From positions 310,001 through 374,000 of the forward strand of contig NZ_MKEQ01000001.1 of NCBI RefSeq assembly GCF_001875655.1: a stretch of 64,000 bases of DNA, given 5' to 3'. Shown piece after piece: positions 30,190 to 41,000 of this stretch. This DNA comes from Enterobacter hormaechei ATCC 49162. Lineage in GTDB: Bacteria > Pseudomonadota > Gammaproteobacteria > Enterobacterales > Enterobacteriaceae. Position 1 is the first letter of the stretch; every line of letters begins with the position of its first letter. Made by a program: the position numbers and the translations under genes. The notes beneath the pieces are model-generated. The model saw only the letters and a list, made by a program, of their open reading frames with translations, was not told the DNA's origin and ran no database searches.

Positions 30190-32966
30190 GCAATAATCCT
30201 CCGTTAAGATTCAGCCACAGCCATCACCTGCTGTCGGTGAAGGACTGCGATGCAGGGCTTGATGTGCTGGCGTTTGAAGGCGATGAAGCCCTGAGCACAC
30301 CGTTCAGCTACCGTATTGAGTTCACCAGCACGGACCATGCCATCAGCAAAGAGATGATGCTGATGAAAGCGGCTTCCCTGACGCTTCAGGCCCCGGTTGA
30401 CCAGGGTTACGGCATCAAAATACAGCAGCCGGTGCGGGTGATTCAGGGGGTGGTCACGGGTTTTGAACGCCTGGGTACCTCAAAGGATGAAACCCGCTAC
30501 GGGGTGACGCTTGAGCCGCGTCTGGCCCTGCTCAGCCGCTCGCACCAGAACGCCATCTACCAGGACATGTCCGTCCCGCAGATTGTGGAGAAAATCCTGC
30601 GTGAGCGCCACGGCATGCGCGGCCAGGACTTCCTGTTCTCACTGAGTAAAGCGTATCCGCGCCGTGAACAGGTGATGCAGTACAGTGAGGACGACCTGCA
30701 CTTTATCACCCGCCTTCTGGGTGAGGTCGGTATCTGGTTCCGCTTCACCACCGACACACGCCTGAACATTGACGTGGTGGAGTTTTACGACAGTCAGCAG
30801 GGGTATGAGAAAGGCCTGACGCTGCCGTCGGTGCCACCGTCAGGGCAGCACTCGCAGGGTGTGGACTCGGTGTGGGAGATGGAGAGCCGTCATAACGTGG
30901 TGCAGAAGGAGGTCAGCACCCGCGACTACAACTACCGTCAGGCCACGGAGGACATGAATACCCGGGTCGACGCGACCGGCGGAGATACCACCACCTACGG
31001 TGAGGCCTATCACTGGGCCGATAACTACCTGACACCCGGCAGCGCGTATGACCGCAACCCGGCAGCGGAGACCGGGGCGTTTTACTCCCGCATTCGTCAC
31101 GAACGCTACCTGAATGGCCAGACGAAGACCCGGGCCTTCACCAGCTGCCCGGTGCTCTCTCCGGGTATGCTGCTGAAAGTGACCGGCGGGCACGAAGTGG
31201 CGGAGGTGTTTGCGCAGGGCGTGGTTGTCACGGCGATGCACAGCCATGCCCGGCGTGATGCGGACTTTTGCGTCAGGTTTGAGGGTATCCCGGACAGTCC
31301 GGATTTCAGTTTCCGCCCGGAGCCTGGTTCACGTCCGGTGATGGCCGGCACCTTACCGGCCCGGGTCACCAGTACCACCGAAAATGACACCTACGGGCAT
31401 ATCGATAAAGACGGCCGCTACCGCGTCAACATGCTGTTCGACCGGGACAACTGGGAGACCGGATTCGAGAGCCTGTGGGTACGTCAGTCCCGCCCGTATG
31501 CCGGCGACACGTACGGCCTGCACCTGCCGCTGCTGGCGGGTACCGAAGTGGCGATTGGTTTTGAGGACGGCAACCCGGACCGGCCGTACATTGCCGGTGT
31601 GCTGCACGACTCGGCGCACGGTGACCACGTCACCATCCGCAACTACAAACGTAACGTGCTGCGCACCCCGGCGAACAACAAAATCCGCCTCGACGACGAG
31701 CGCGGGAAAGAGCACATCAAGGTCAGCACGGAGTACGGCGGCAAGAGCCAGCTGAACCTCGGCCACCTGGTCGACAGCGACAGGCAGAAGCGCGGGGAGG
31801 GTTTTGAACTCAGAACCGACAGCCGGGGTGCCATCCGGGCGCAGAAAGGGATTTTTATCAGTGCTGACGGGCAGGCGAAGGCGCAGGGCCAGGTGCTGGA
31901 GATGGCGCCGGCGGTCAGCAACCTCGGCGATGCCCGGGAGCAGATGACAGCCATCTCGGATGATGCGCAGGAGGCGACCGCGAACCCGGCAGACCTTCAG
32001 GCGCAAATCGCCCTGCTGGAGCAGCATCTGACGGACCTTAAAAAATCGGTGCTGCTGATGAGCGCGCCGGACGGTATGGCACTGACCAGCGGACAACACC
32101 TGCAGGTCTCGGCCGGGCAGAACCTGATTGCCACGGCCGGTAAAAATGCGGACGTCAGCGTGGTGAAAAATCTGTTTATCGGGGTGGGCAGTGCGCTGAG
32201 CGTGTTTGTGCGCAGGCTGGGAATAAAGCTCATCGCGAACCAGGGGCCGGTACAGGTACAGGCGCAGAACGACCTGATGGCATTGCTGGCACGCAAGGAA
32301 CTCAGCATTGTCAGCACGGAAGATGAAATCAAAATCCTTGCGAAGAAGAAGATCACGCTGAACGGTGGCGGGAGCTATATCACGCTGGACGCGAATGCGA
32401 TTGAGGCGGCGACGCTCGGGGATTACCGGACACGGGCGGGATTTTATGACCGGCAGCAGAAGGCATCAGCGAAACCTTCATTTTTAACGTTCCCTTTACT
32501 GGATGGAACAGATCCCGGTAAATCAGGTACAGACGAACAGGGAAGCGAAAAGGAAGATCCAGATAATAAACAACCGGTATCAGAACCCTGCGAGCAAAGT
32601 TTACGTTTTGCTTTTCCTGGTGCGGATAGTGTCAGCCAAAGTATGGACTGGATGATAAATCAACCATACAACATTACTGACAGTAATGGAAAAATTCTAT
32701 CTACCGGAACGGTAGATAGTACAGGCCGTATCCCGAAAATAATACTTCCTGAAAGCGAAACATTGAACTTAACCATTGGACGAGAGACTTGGGTTACGGA
32801 AGAACTTTCTATTTCATCAACTGAATATGACGATATGGAGGATATTGAGAATGAAGAACCTGGTGACGATCTTTATTTAAGTGAAGTGGGTTGTGCAGGA
32901 GATAGAACATCAGCATTGACGGAATCAATGATTGCAAAATTGTTAAACTTAACAAAGGTAAGTTGA
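30186..32966 (+). CDS. vgrG: T6SS spike protein VgrG (TssI) with a C-terminal extension
   Basis: 926 residues. A gp27-like base (about 1-370), gp5-like OB fold (about 395-470) and DUF2345 region (about 560-760) form the spike. The sequence then changes abruptly near residue 775 to an acidic, AT-rich tail of about 150 residues that includes a small beta-rich unit (NQPYNITDSNGKILSTGTVD). The tail is probably an effector-loading adaptor for the downstream toxin. The AT shift coincides with the start of the cargo region. Confidence 0.93.
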   Translation: MSNNPPLRFSHSHHLLSVKDCDAGLDVLAFEGDEALSTPFSYRIEFTSTDHAISKEMMLMKAASLTLQAPVDQGYGIKIQQPVRVIQGVVTGFERLGTSKDETRYGVTLEPRLALLSRSHQNAIYQDMSVPQIVEKILRERHGMRGQDFLFSLSKAYPRREQVMQYSEDDLHFITRLLGEVGIWFRFTTDTRLNIDVVEFYDSQQGYEKGLTLPSVPPSGQHSQGVDSVWEMESRHNVVQKEVSTRDYNYRQATEDMNTRVDATGGDTTTYGEAYHWADNYLTPGSAYDRNPAAETGAFYSRIRHERYLNGQTKTRAFTSCPVLSPGMLLKVTGGHEVAEVFAQGVVVTAMHSHARRDADFCVRFEGIPDSPDFSFRPEPGSRPVMAGTLPARVTSTTENDTYGHIDKDGRYRVNMLFDRDNWETGFESLWVRQSRPYAGDTYGLHLPLLAGTEVAIGFEDGNPDRPYIAGVLHDSAHGDHVTIRNYKRNVLRTPANNKIRLDDERGKEHIKVSTEYGGKSQLNLGHLVDSDRQKRGEGFELRTDSRGAIRAQKGIFISADGQAKAQGQVLEMAPAVSNLGDAREQMTAISDDAQEATANPADLQAQIALLEQHLTDLKKSVLLMSAPDGMALTSGQHLQVSAGQNLIATAGKNADVSVVKNLFIGVGSALSVFVRRLGIKLIANQGPVQVQAQNDLMALLARKELSIVSTEDEIKILAKKKITLNGGGSYITLDANAIEAATLGDYRTRAGFYDRQQKASAKPSFLTFPLLDGTDPGKSGTDEQGSEKEDPDNKQPVSEPCEQSLRFAFPGADSVSQSMDWMINQPYNITDSNGKILSTGTVDSTGRIPKIILPESETLNLTIGRETWVTEELSISSTEYDDMEDIENEEPGDDLYLSEVGCAGDRTSALTESMIAKLLNLTKVS

Positions 32967-32968
32967 TA

Positions 32969-33400
32969 ATGTTAAATCTGCTTATGAAACTTACGTTGAG
33001 TATAGCTATCTTAGTTTATCACTTCGGTGTAAATGCTACATGTCTGAAAGAGGGGGATGAGATAGTACTCTCAGGAGTGATTAAAGAAGAGTTGTTTTAC
33101 GGCCCCCCTAACTGGGGGGAAGACAGGAATCATGACGAAAAATTACTTTACTGGATCCTGCATTTAGACAGTCCGTTAAAGTGTGTGATTGATGCTAATA
33201 CTGAACAAGAGGGTTGGGACAGTAATGTTCAACTCATTATTAGCGGTGAAGATTATAAAATTAAACGTAGTTTACTTAATCATCATGTCGCTGTAGATGG
33301 AAATGTTATGCTTGCTGTAACAGGCTATCATATGACTTCAGTTTTACTAAAAAACATCAGTTTTAAACAAACGAAAAAAATTAAAAAGGATGACATATGA
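32969..33400 (+). CDS. DUF4431-like secreted protein, possible immunity or accessory protein
   Basis: 143 residues from the ATG at 32969; a TTG at 32963 overlapping the vgrG stop is an alternative. The signal peptide ends near ...GVNATC. The stretches FYGPPNWGED, YWILHLDSPLKC and TGYHMTSVLL resemble what I recall of DUF4431 (unverified). It lies between vgrG and the effector gene and overlaps the latter by 4 bp. A periplasmic location suits an immunity protein against a cell-wall toxin, but this is inference. Confidence 0.7.
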   Translation: MLNLLMKLTLSIAILVYHFGVNATCLKEGDEIVLSGVIKEELFYGPPNWGEDRNHDEKLLYWILHLDSPLKCVIDANTEQEGWDSNVQLIISGEDYKIKRSLLNHHVAVDGNVMLAVTGYHMTSVLLKNISFKQTKKIKKDDI

Positions 33401-35304
33401 AATTTGTAAAAGCGTCATACCATCTTAAAACCAAAACGGTTGAGTATGAAGCTGGAGATGGTACTCGTTTGCTAAAAATTGGTGGGGCATTGAGTTGGCG
33501 ATTTAACAACCCTGGTAATATAATAGCATTACCTAATGCCAGTAGGCAAAAAGGGCGAATAGGTGCCGGGACTGTGTATAATCCGAAAAAAAATACATTT
33601 GTCATTTTTTCCAGCATTGAAATTGGGGAGCGAGAGAAATGCGCGTTATTGAAACGAAAATATAAAGATAATACCATATCTGAAATGATGTTGCAGTATG
33701 CGCCTGAGTCCGCTGGCAATGATCCCGTAGCTTACGCCAATTTTATTAGCTCGGAAAGTGGAGTTTCAAAAGATAAAAAAATATCAGATCTGAATGTTAA
33801 TGAATTCGACAAAGTTGTGGCTGCAATCAGTAAAAAAGAAGGTGGCTTGAAGCCCGGAACTGAAAAATGGGTGTACGTGACAAACGTGACTGTTTCTGAT
33901 GGCTCTCGACCAGTTGCAGATGTACCATTTAAAGTGACATTGGGAAGCACTACCTACGAATGGAAAACAGATGCTTACGGCAAGCTCAAGACGATCATCC
34001 ATACAGAACAAGGAATGGCTATTATCCTCAAATATACAAATTCTGCTGGAAAAGAGGATATTGTTTATTCTGCTGTTGCGAGGGATGAAACGAAAAATAT
34101 ACTTCTCACGAGAAACTTTTCGCAATTTTCCGCAAAAACACTTGCCGAGAACCCAAAAGTCCCACGGGAGAAAAGCACTCAGAAGCCGATAGAGTACATA
34201 GTCATGTCAGGAGACTCGCTCTCGAAAATTGCCGAGCGTTATAAGACAAGTACTGATGAAATTGCTAAAAATAATAATATAAAAGATGTAAGTAAGATTT
34301 TCCCCGGTCAGCACTTGACGATTTATGGGGGCAACACTAGTAGCCCTTCAGTATATATCGTTTCACCAGGTGATACACTTGCTAAGATTGCCGCACAAAA
34401 TGGTACGACTGTCGATGAACTCGCTCGCGAAAACAATATCTCAGATCCAAATAAAATCTATCTAGGGCAGTCGATATTTATTTCAACTATTACGGAAGAT
34501 TCAAAAGCAAGTAATCCAGTATCATCTTCAGATAAACAAGCGCTCAAACCTGAACACTCAGTCAAGAAGTCTCCGGTCAATTTAAATAAAAAAATACTGG
34601 AATCTGTAGGTTCTAAAAACTCTGATGAACCGATAGCTTTGCTACCCCATGATCAAAGGGAGGCACCATGGATGGCGATTGCGATCCGTGAGGTTATAGA
34701 ATGGCATGGAACAGGAGAGAAGGAAATTACTGATAATTATCATAAGCTAATGGGATCAAAGGCATCATTGGGTAGTACGGCGTGGTGTGCTTCGTTTGCT
34801 AATTATTGTCTGAAAGAAGCGGGGTATGACTACTCTAAGAGTTTTACAAAATCTTCTCAATTTCCGGTTTATGACAAAACGAAATTTGTCGAGATAAAAA
34901 ATCCTGTATATGGTGCATTGATGGTCTTTCGTACATATATTGAATCAAGTGATGAATTTACAGGAAATGGACATGTAACATTTGTTTATGGAAAAACGAG
35001 TAATGGTGATATTACTGGGTTAGGCGGCAACCAGGGAGGTAAAACATATGGTGGAGGTACTATCAAGTTATCAATGTATAGTACCACGAAACCAACATCC
35101 AGATTCAAAATGACTGTCAGAAAAAAAGCAGAAACCCCTGTATATCAAAAATTTTATAAGTATTATATTCCTGTGGCGTATAAAGAATATCATTCAAAAA
35201 TTTCCGTGGAGTTACCTTTAGTTGATGTTGACGATGTTAATAAGAATTTATTCGGATTTGATAGCGAAACTAAATCTGCGAATGATGAAGGTGGTGGTCG
35301 ATGA
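33397..35304 (+). CDS. Probable T6SS peptidoglycan effector: glycosidase-like, 2x LysM, NlpC/CHAP-like
   Basis: 635 residues. Residues about 30-125 resemble the lysozyme/transglycosylase-like domain of phage P5-type proteins (FNNPGNI, then QYAPESAGNDPVAYANF). Residues about 160-235 form a beta-rich domain. Two LysM repeats follow (266-310 and 318-362; YIVMSGDSLSKIA and YIVSPGDTLAKIA). The C-terminal domain (about 415-570) is of the NlpC/P60-CHAP type, with candidate catalytic Cys464 in AWCASFANYC and His526 in NGHVTFVYG. It lies in the vgrG operon with ATGA overlaps on both sides. There is no signal peptide, as expected for T6SS cargo. Confidence 0.8.
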   Translation: MKFVKASYHLKTKTVEYEAGDGTRLLKIGGALSWRFNNPGNIIALPNASRQKGRIGAGTVYNPKKNTFVIFSSIEIGEREKCALLKRKYKDNTISEMMLQYAPESAGNDPVAYANFISSESGVSKDKKISDLNVNEFDKVVAAISKKEGGLKPGTEKWVYVTNVTVSDGSRPVADVPFKVTLGSTTYEWKTDAYGKLKTIIHTEQGMAIILKYTNSAGKEDIVYSAVARDETKNILLTRNFSQFSAKTLAENPKVPREKSTQKPIEYIVMSGDSLSKIAERYKTSTDEIAKNNNIKDVSKIFPGQHLTIYGGNTSSPSVYIVSPGDTLAKIAAQNGTTVDELARENNISDPNKIYLGQSIFISTITEDSKASNPVSSSDKQALKPEHSVKKSPVNLNKKILESVGSKNSDEPIALLPHDQREAPWMAIAIREVIEWHGTGEKEITDNYHKLMGSKASLGSTAWCASFANYCLKEAGYDYSKSFTKSSQFPVYDKTKFVEIKNPVYGALMVFRTYIESSDEFTGNGHVTFVYGKTSNGDITGLGGNQGGKTYGGGTIKLSMYSTTKPTSRFKMTVRKKAETPVYQKFYKYYIPVAYKEYHSKISVELPLVDVDDVNKNLFGFDSETKSANDEGGGR

Positions 35305-35822
35305 AAAATTATAGAGTTATATTTCTGTTACTGTTGTTGTCATCTAGAGTGCTGGCAGGAGACACCGGTGGAATATCCTTACTTGTTAAGGCCTTGCCGT
35401 CGGCCAGTGATTATAAATATGTCCTTGATGGCTTTTTTAGAAATTATTACGGTGTGGACAATCCTCGTACTCCTACATGTGATCAAAAAGATTATGTCCC
35501 ATATATTGATAATATATATCTGAATACTCTTCCTAAAGGTATTGATGATAATATTTTAATAAAGTCTATAACAGACTCATCGGCCAGAACTCAGATTGCT
35601 AAAATATTATCATCTTACTCTGATGATCAAGTTTCGGGGTTTGATGGAGTTCTTTTTTATGCTGCTAACGATAACAAATTATTTATTTACACATTTGACT
35701 CAAAATCCCCGGTGTATATTTTCAAAAATGAGTTGAATATTAATGATATTATTAATTTTAAGCTTTTGGGAAGATCTGTTTGCCAGTCTATAAGCTCAAA
35801 AATACTCCCTCCTAGCCCTTGA
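35301..35822 (+). CDS. Secreted protein, probable immunity partner of the LysM effector
   Basis: 173 residues with a signal peptide (hydrophobic core near 5-17, ending RVLAG). No family recognised. Two Cys (in TPTCDQKD and RSVCQS) could form a disulfide in the periplasm. It overlaps the effector gene by 4 bp, the normal layout for effector-immunity pairs. Very AT-rich like its neighbours. Confidence 0.65.
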   Translation: MKNYRVIFLLLLLSSRVLAGDTGGISLLVKALPSASDYKYVLDGFFRNYYGVDNPRTPTCDQKDYVPYIDNIYLNTLPKGIDDNILIKSITDSSARTQIAKILSSYSDDQVSGFDGVLFYAANDNKLFIYTFDSKSPVYIFKNELNINDIINFKLLGRSVCQSISSKILPPSP

Positions 35823-36115
35823 TGATAATGAGGTAAGCAAATTTATTTCGATGCCATTTGTATTTTAGTGCTATTTGATATCGTAGGAAATTGGTTTGAG
35901 TGTATACGGCATCGCTCGGCAGTAAATATATCAGGCACTAATGAAATGCGCCCTTGGGAATCATTTTCTGTAAGCAAAATTGGTAGCAATACTACTGATT
36001 AGTCTGAAAAACTAGCAGTTAATTTTCCAGCCTCAAAATCAGTGAATAAAAAACAACATAATAAAGAAGTAAATACCAATAAAAACGCTGGAATTGATTG
36101 GGGTGAAATTCTGGA

Positions 36116-36767
36116 AATCCGATTGCGTTACTTCCTCATGAGCAGAGAGAGGGTCCTTGGATAGAGCTTGCAATTAGAGAAGCTAAAATATGGAAAGGGA
36201 CAGACGAATCTATAATAACCTAAACATCTAATTACCATCAGTTGATCGGCTATGGGAAAATCTTGCCAAACCTTGTTGGCAGCAATCACGCTTGGTGTGC
36301 ATCGTTTGTAAATTATTGTTTGAAAGAAGCGCGATATGCTGAATCTCATTTGCCGTTCAAAGCAAGATCATTTATTGGTGATAGTAATTTTTTCGAAATT
36401 TCTTTCCCGTTTACGGGGCTATTGCGACATCTGTTCATCATGCTATCCTTATTTATGGAATTGCAAACGGTGCCATCATTGGCTTGGAGGTAATCAAGGA
36501 GGGCCCTCTTTTATAAATGGGGCCGTATCTGCAGGGACGATTAAATTCTCCACTTATAAAGGGATGCGATATTTCTTACCTATAACTTATAAAGCATATT
36601 ATAACGAGCCACAAAAAAAAAGGAACACCAGGTTTTTTTACCGTAATCCCAAAAAACCTAATGAAGTAATCGAAAGATCCCGCCCTGGTAATTTAGGTAA
36701 GGAGTTCGTTGAAAAGTTGAGAAAAGAATTTAATCTGGGTAAACCAACCAAATATAAACAATCTTAG
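36116..36767 (+). pseudogene. Decayed second NlpC/CHAP-like toxin domain
   Basis: The frame reads NPIALLPHEQREGPW, matching the start of the toxin domain at 33397-35304, then has a TAA at 36221. The catalytic motif AWCASFVNYC is intact. Two single-base deletions break the frame, one near 36418 (before the expected IATSVHHAILIYG) and one near 36487 (before GGNQGGPSF). The last frame runs to TAG at 36767 with a C-terminus unlike that of the intact gene. It looks like a displaced toxin tip left behind when a new effector was gained. The flank 35823-36115 holds no readable gene, only AT-rich linker-like remnants. Confidence 0.75.
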
Positions 36768-36852
36768 GGGCGGGGTATGGGTAATGCTAACAGAGTAAAT
36801 TATTTTTTCCCTTTTAGCTAATTCTTAGAAATTTTGAATCATGAGAGTGTGA

Positions 36853-38061
36853 ATGCCTTATTCCCTGAAAGATCCTCCTGAATGTTATCCACGACCGGTT
36901 CCGCCAAAAACATCCCGCTGGTTTGTCGTTCTGGCGGGAATGTTGGTTATTAGCGTGATCTTAATGCGGATATTCGGGCGCTACATTGACACCAGGCACT
37001 TCTGGTTGCTTGCTATTGGCACACCTGTCGTTGTGTGGATTATAAGCTTCGGTTTTCGCATGTGGCTCTGGTCATTACAGGACTGTAAAGCGAATAGTTT
37101 TGACCGCCGTCGGGAACATTGGATTTTAAGTGAGACCCGTAAAGCACGCCGTGCGCTTCAGATACTAAATATAACATTTATAACTGCCCATCAGGAAAAC
37201 AAACAGAGTTCTGTCGCTGTTGAAATGCTCAATAATCACAGCATTATCATTTCTCAGTCGGACTGGAAAGGTGAAAAAGGCAAGAGGCTGAGCCGTATTA
37301 CGACAGAGCCAGGAGAGACTCCTGAGCTGGTTGTCTCACGTCTGCTTTCTGAACTCATTGCTGATCTGCCAGTTGGTCAGTTCCCGGAAAATGCCTCACT
37401 GGCAGTCATCCTTGATATCTCGTCATCTTTGTCATTCCCTGCGGTTCGGGAGATTTGGCAGGAAGCCTGGCAGGAAAGTGGAATAACCTGCGCGGTTGAG
37501 TATGTGGACAGCAATGGGCCGGGAGTAGTTAGCCACTGGCTGGATTACCGCATTAGAGATGAAGTGATGTTATTGATAGTCGGTCTCCAGATTGATCCGG
37601 TTGCATCAAACAATACTGCAGAAGCCGCTGTTGCACTGCTTCTGGGCAACCGCCTGACACAGGAGGCGCTCGAACCTCTCGCGTTACTGCACCGGCCAGA
37701 TGCTTCCCCTCCTGGTGAACTGAGCGAGGGGATGAAGATGGCCGCATGGAACGTCCCGCTCAAAGGAAATATCGTTAAAAATTTATGGCTTGCCGGGCTG
37801 ACGGGTGAGCAGCACGCAGAAGTGGTCACGTGTCAGAATGCACATCCTGCGCAGTCTGTAGCGGACGACTCCGTCATTTCACTCGACATGTCTATGGGAC
37901 GTGCCGGTGCCGCAGCCCCCTGGCTGGCCATCGCTGCCGCCACTGAAATCACCCGACAAACACAGTCACCACAGATGATTATCTGTGGTGATAACACAAA
38001 GAATGTGCTGTGGAGCACGCTCATTACCCCGATTGCTTCCCGACAGGAGATGGATCCGTGA
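36853..38061 (+). CDS. T6SS-associated inner-membrane protein of unknown function
   Basis: 402 residues. Two membrane segments lie near residues 23-40 and 50-68, followed by a soluble domain of about 330 residues. I do not recognise a named family, but such a protein often precedes tssM in enterobacterial T6SS loci. Its TGA overlaps the GTG start of tssM (GTGA), indicating coupling. It may assist TssM or the membrane complex. Base composition returns to the core T6SS level after its first 400 bp. Confidence 0.7.
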   Translation: MPYSLKDPPECYPRPVPPKTSRWFVVLAGMLVISVILMRIFGRYIDTRHFWLLAIGTPVVVWIISFGFRMWLWSLQDCKANSFDRRREHWILSETRKARRALQILNITFITAHQENKQSSVAVEMLNNHSIIISQSDWKGEKGKRLSRITTEPGETPELVVSRLLSELIADLPVGQFPENASLAVILDISSSLSFPAVREIWQEAWQESGITCAVEYVDSNGPGVVSHWLDYRIRDEVMLLIVGLQIDPVASNNTAEAAVALLLGNRLTQEALEPLALLHRPDASPPGELSEGMKMAAWNVPLKGNIVKNLWLAGLTGEQHAEVVTCQNAHPAQSVADDSVISLDMSMGRAGAAAPWLAIAAATEITRQTQSPQMIICGDNTKNVLWSTLITPIASRQEMDP

Positions 38062-41000
38062 AGCTACCTTTTGCTTTTGCACCGAAGACTACGGAAGGCC
38101 GCTATCTTGCTATCGTATTGCTTTTCTTTTTGTTTTTAGCCGTTATGACGTTCATGGTCTGGAAGCATCCGGATATTGCCGGGGTTCAAGAAGGTAGTCA
38201 GCAGCAAATTTACTGGCTTATCGCTGGCGGATGTATCTCAGGTTGTACACTTATCCTATCCGTGGTGCTCCTGGCGGCAGTTCGTAATGCCGGTAAGCAG
38301 GAGTTTAATGCGCTTGTCGACGATACCCGTGGTGATGATGAGAAAAAGAAGCGGGGAAATGATAACACCCCTGTTCACCCTGCGGTGGTCATGTGTGACA
38401 GGATTCGGGCACATCTCCGCTCCCGTATTAGTTTTTACTGGCGTAGCAAAACACGACTGCTGTTAATCACTGGCGATGAAGCCGCGATTGAGCAACTGGT
38501 ACTGCAACAGCAGCTGTGGCTTGAAGGCAACCGCACCGTGCTGATTTACGGTGGCAGCCTGGCATCGGAGCCTGACCGCGAAAAATATACCGCGCTGCGT
38601 AAACTGCGCCGTGGGCGCCCATTGGACGGAATTATCCGTGTACTGCCGGAGTCGCTTAATCTTACCCCAAAAATCAGCGACAGCGATTTACGCGGCCTGG
38701 AAAAAATCAGCGAATTACTGGGGTATTCCGCCCCAGTCTGGCTGTGGCAACTGTGCAGCAGTCACTGGTCACAGGGTACGCGTCCTGAGCAGGCGGTGGG
38801 CGCAAGCTTCCCACTACGCGCAAAAGAAAACGATGTAATCCGCCAACTGGAACTGATGCTGCCGGCCCTGCGGGCGCAGGGTGTGAGTCAGGTTGCGGGA
38901 AACAATAGCCACGACTTCCTGCTGCGCCTGGGCCAGCACCTGAAAGACGGCGGTATCACCCGTTGGGCTCAGCAACTGGTGCCATGGCTCTCCGTTTCTC
39001 AGCAGCGCGTTTCGCTGCGAGGGTTGATGTTTAGCCTGCCTGCCGATACGTCAGCGGGAACAGCCGACGCTGAGAATTATGGATCACAGCGTCATGCCCT
39101 GACCCTGCCGGCAACCTGGCAGGGTATTGTTGACGACTGCAAACGCGTACGTGGACGTCGTGTCGGTATGCCATGGGAACGAGCTCTGGCCTGGGCACTG
39201 ATGGCCACTATCAGTGTCTGGGGATCAGGGACGCTGTTGTCGTTTGCGGTTAACCGGTCACAGATAGTCTCTGTTGCACAGCAGGCGCATGCTCTCGTGG
39301 AGCACCCTTCCGTATCGGATTACCAGCTGACGGCCCTGCATACTCTGCGTAATGATGCCGGTCGCCTGCTGCACTATATTCAGGACGGTTCGCCGTGGTA
39401 TCAGCGCTTTGGTCTGGACCATAATCAGCAGTTGCTTGACGCAATGCTGCCCTGGTACGGGGTGGCGAACAACCGTCTGATACGTGACTCGGCAAATGAA
39501 GCGCTTAAGCAGAAGCTCAGTGCGCTGGCAAACTCTGCGCCCAACAGCGATCAGCGTACACAGATGGCGAATCCGGGTTATGACCAGCTGAAAGCCTGGC
39601 TGATGATGTCCCGGCCGGATAAAGCCGATGGCGCATTCTACGCGCAAACCATGAAAGCCGTGCAGCCGACGCGTTTAGGCATCTCAACCGGTCTGTGGCA
39701 AAGCCTGTCACCGGATTTGTGGGCTTTCTACATCACCGAACTGCCTGCGCAGTCACAGTGGAAAATCACGCCAGATGCGCAACTGGTGAGCCAGAGCCGC
39801 CAGGTACTGCTTCAGCAAATTGGACGGCGCAACGCGGAAAGTACGCTGTACGAGAACATGCTCAAATCTGTACGTCGTAACTTCGCCGATGTGACTCTGG
39901 AAGATATGACCGGTGGTACCGATGCCCGCCGCTTGTTTACCACCGATGAGGTGGTACCGGGCATGTTCACACGTCAAGCCTGGGAGGGAGGTATTCAGCA
40001 GGCCATTGAAAAAGCGGCAAACTCCCGCCGTGATGAAATCGACTGGGTGCTTAGCGATTCCCATAAAGCCGTCTCCTCAGACCTGTCGCCGGAAGCACTG
40101 AAAGCACGTCTGACACAGCGTTATTTCACTGACTTTGCTGGCAGTTGGCTGAGCTTCCTCAACAGTCTGCAACTGAATCCGGCAAACAATATTGCCGACG
40201 TCACCGACCAGCTGACGTTGATGAGTGATGTCCGCCAGTCCCCACTGATTGCCCTGATGAATACCCTCGCCTGGCAGGGGCAGACCGGCCAGAAGAGTGA
40301 AGGTCTTTCGGACTCCATCATCAAATCGGCTAAAGATCTGGTGGGTGGACGGGACAAACCGATGATTGACCAGTCAGCCTCAGGCCCGCAGGGGCCACTG
40401 GATGAAACCTTTGGACCGTTGCTGACACTGATGGGTAAAAACAAAGGCAGCAACATCATGTCGGCTGATAACTCACTGAGCCTGCAAACGTATCTTACCC
40501 GTATCACCCGAGTGCGTCTGCGTCTGCAACAGGTGGCCAGCGCCTCTGACCCGCAGGAAATGATGCAGACCCTGGCACAGACCGTATTCCAGGGCAAAAG
40601 CGTGGACCTGACCGACACCCAGCAATACGGCAGTCTGATTGCGGCTAGCCTTGGCGAAGAGTGGAGTGGTTTTGGCAGCACCATGTTTGTGCAGCCACTG
40701 ACCCAGGCCTGGGAAACGGTGCTTCAGCCATCGGCAGCGAGCCTGAATGACAAATGGAGTCGTTCCGTGGTGGCGAACTGGCATACGGCTTTTGATGGAC
40801 GTTTCCCATTCGCTGTCAGCAAGAGTGATTCTTCTCTGCCAATGCTGGCTGAGTTTGTGCGCAAGGACAGCGGACGTATTGAGCGCTTCCTGACCACGGA
40901 ACTCGGCGGTGTGCTGCACAAGGAGGGGAGCCAGTGGGTGCCGGATAAGGTCAACAGCCAGGGGCTGAACTTTAACCCAGCCTTCCTGCGGGCGATTAAT

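Noticed and set aside
36128..36349. Minus-strand 73-codon frame in the decayed toxin region
   Set aside because: No ribosome-binding site, and the plus strand reads as a damaged toxin domain with a catalytic motif.
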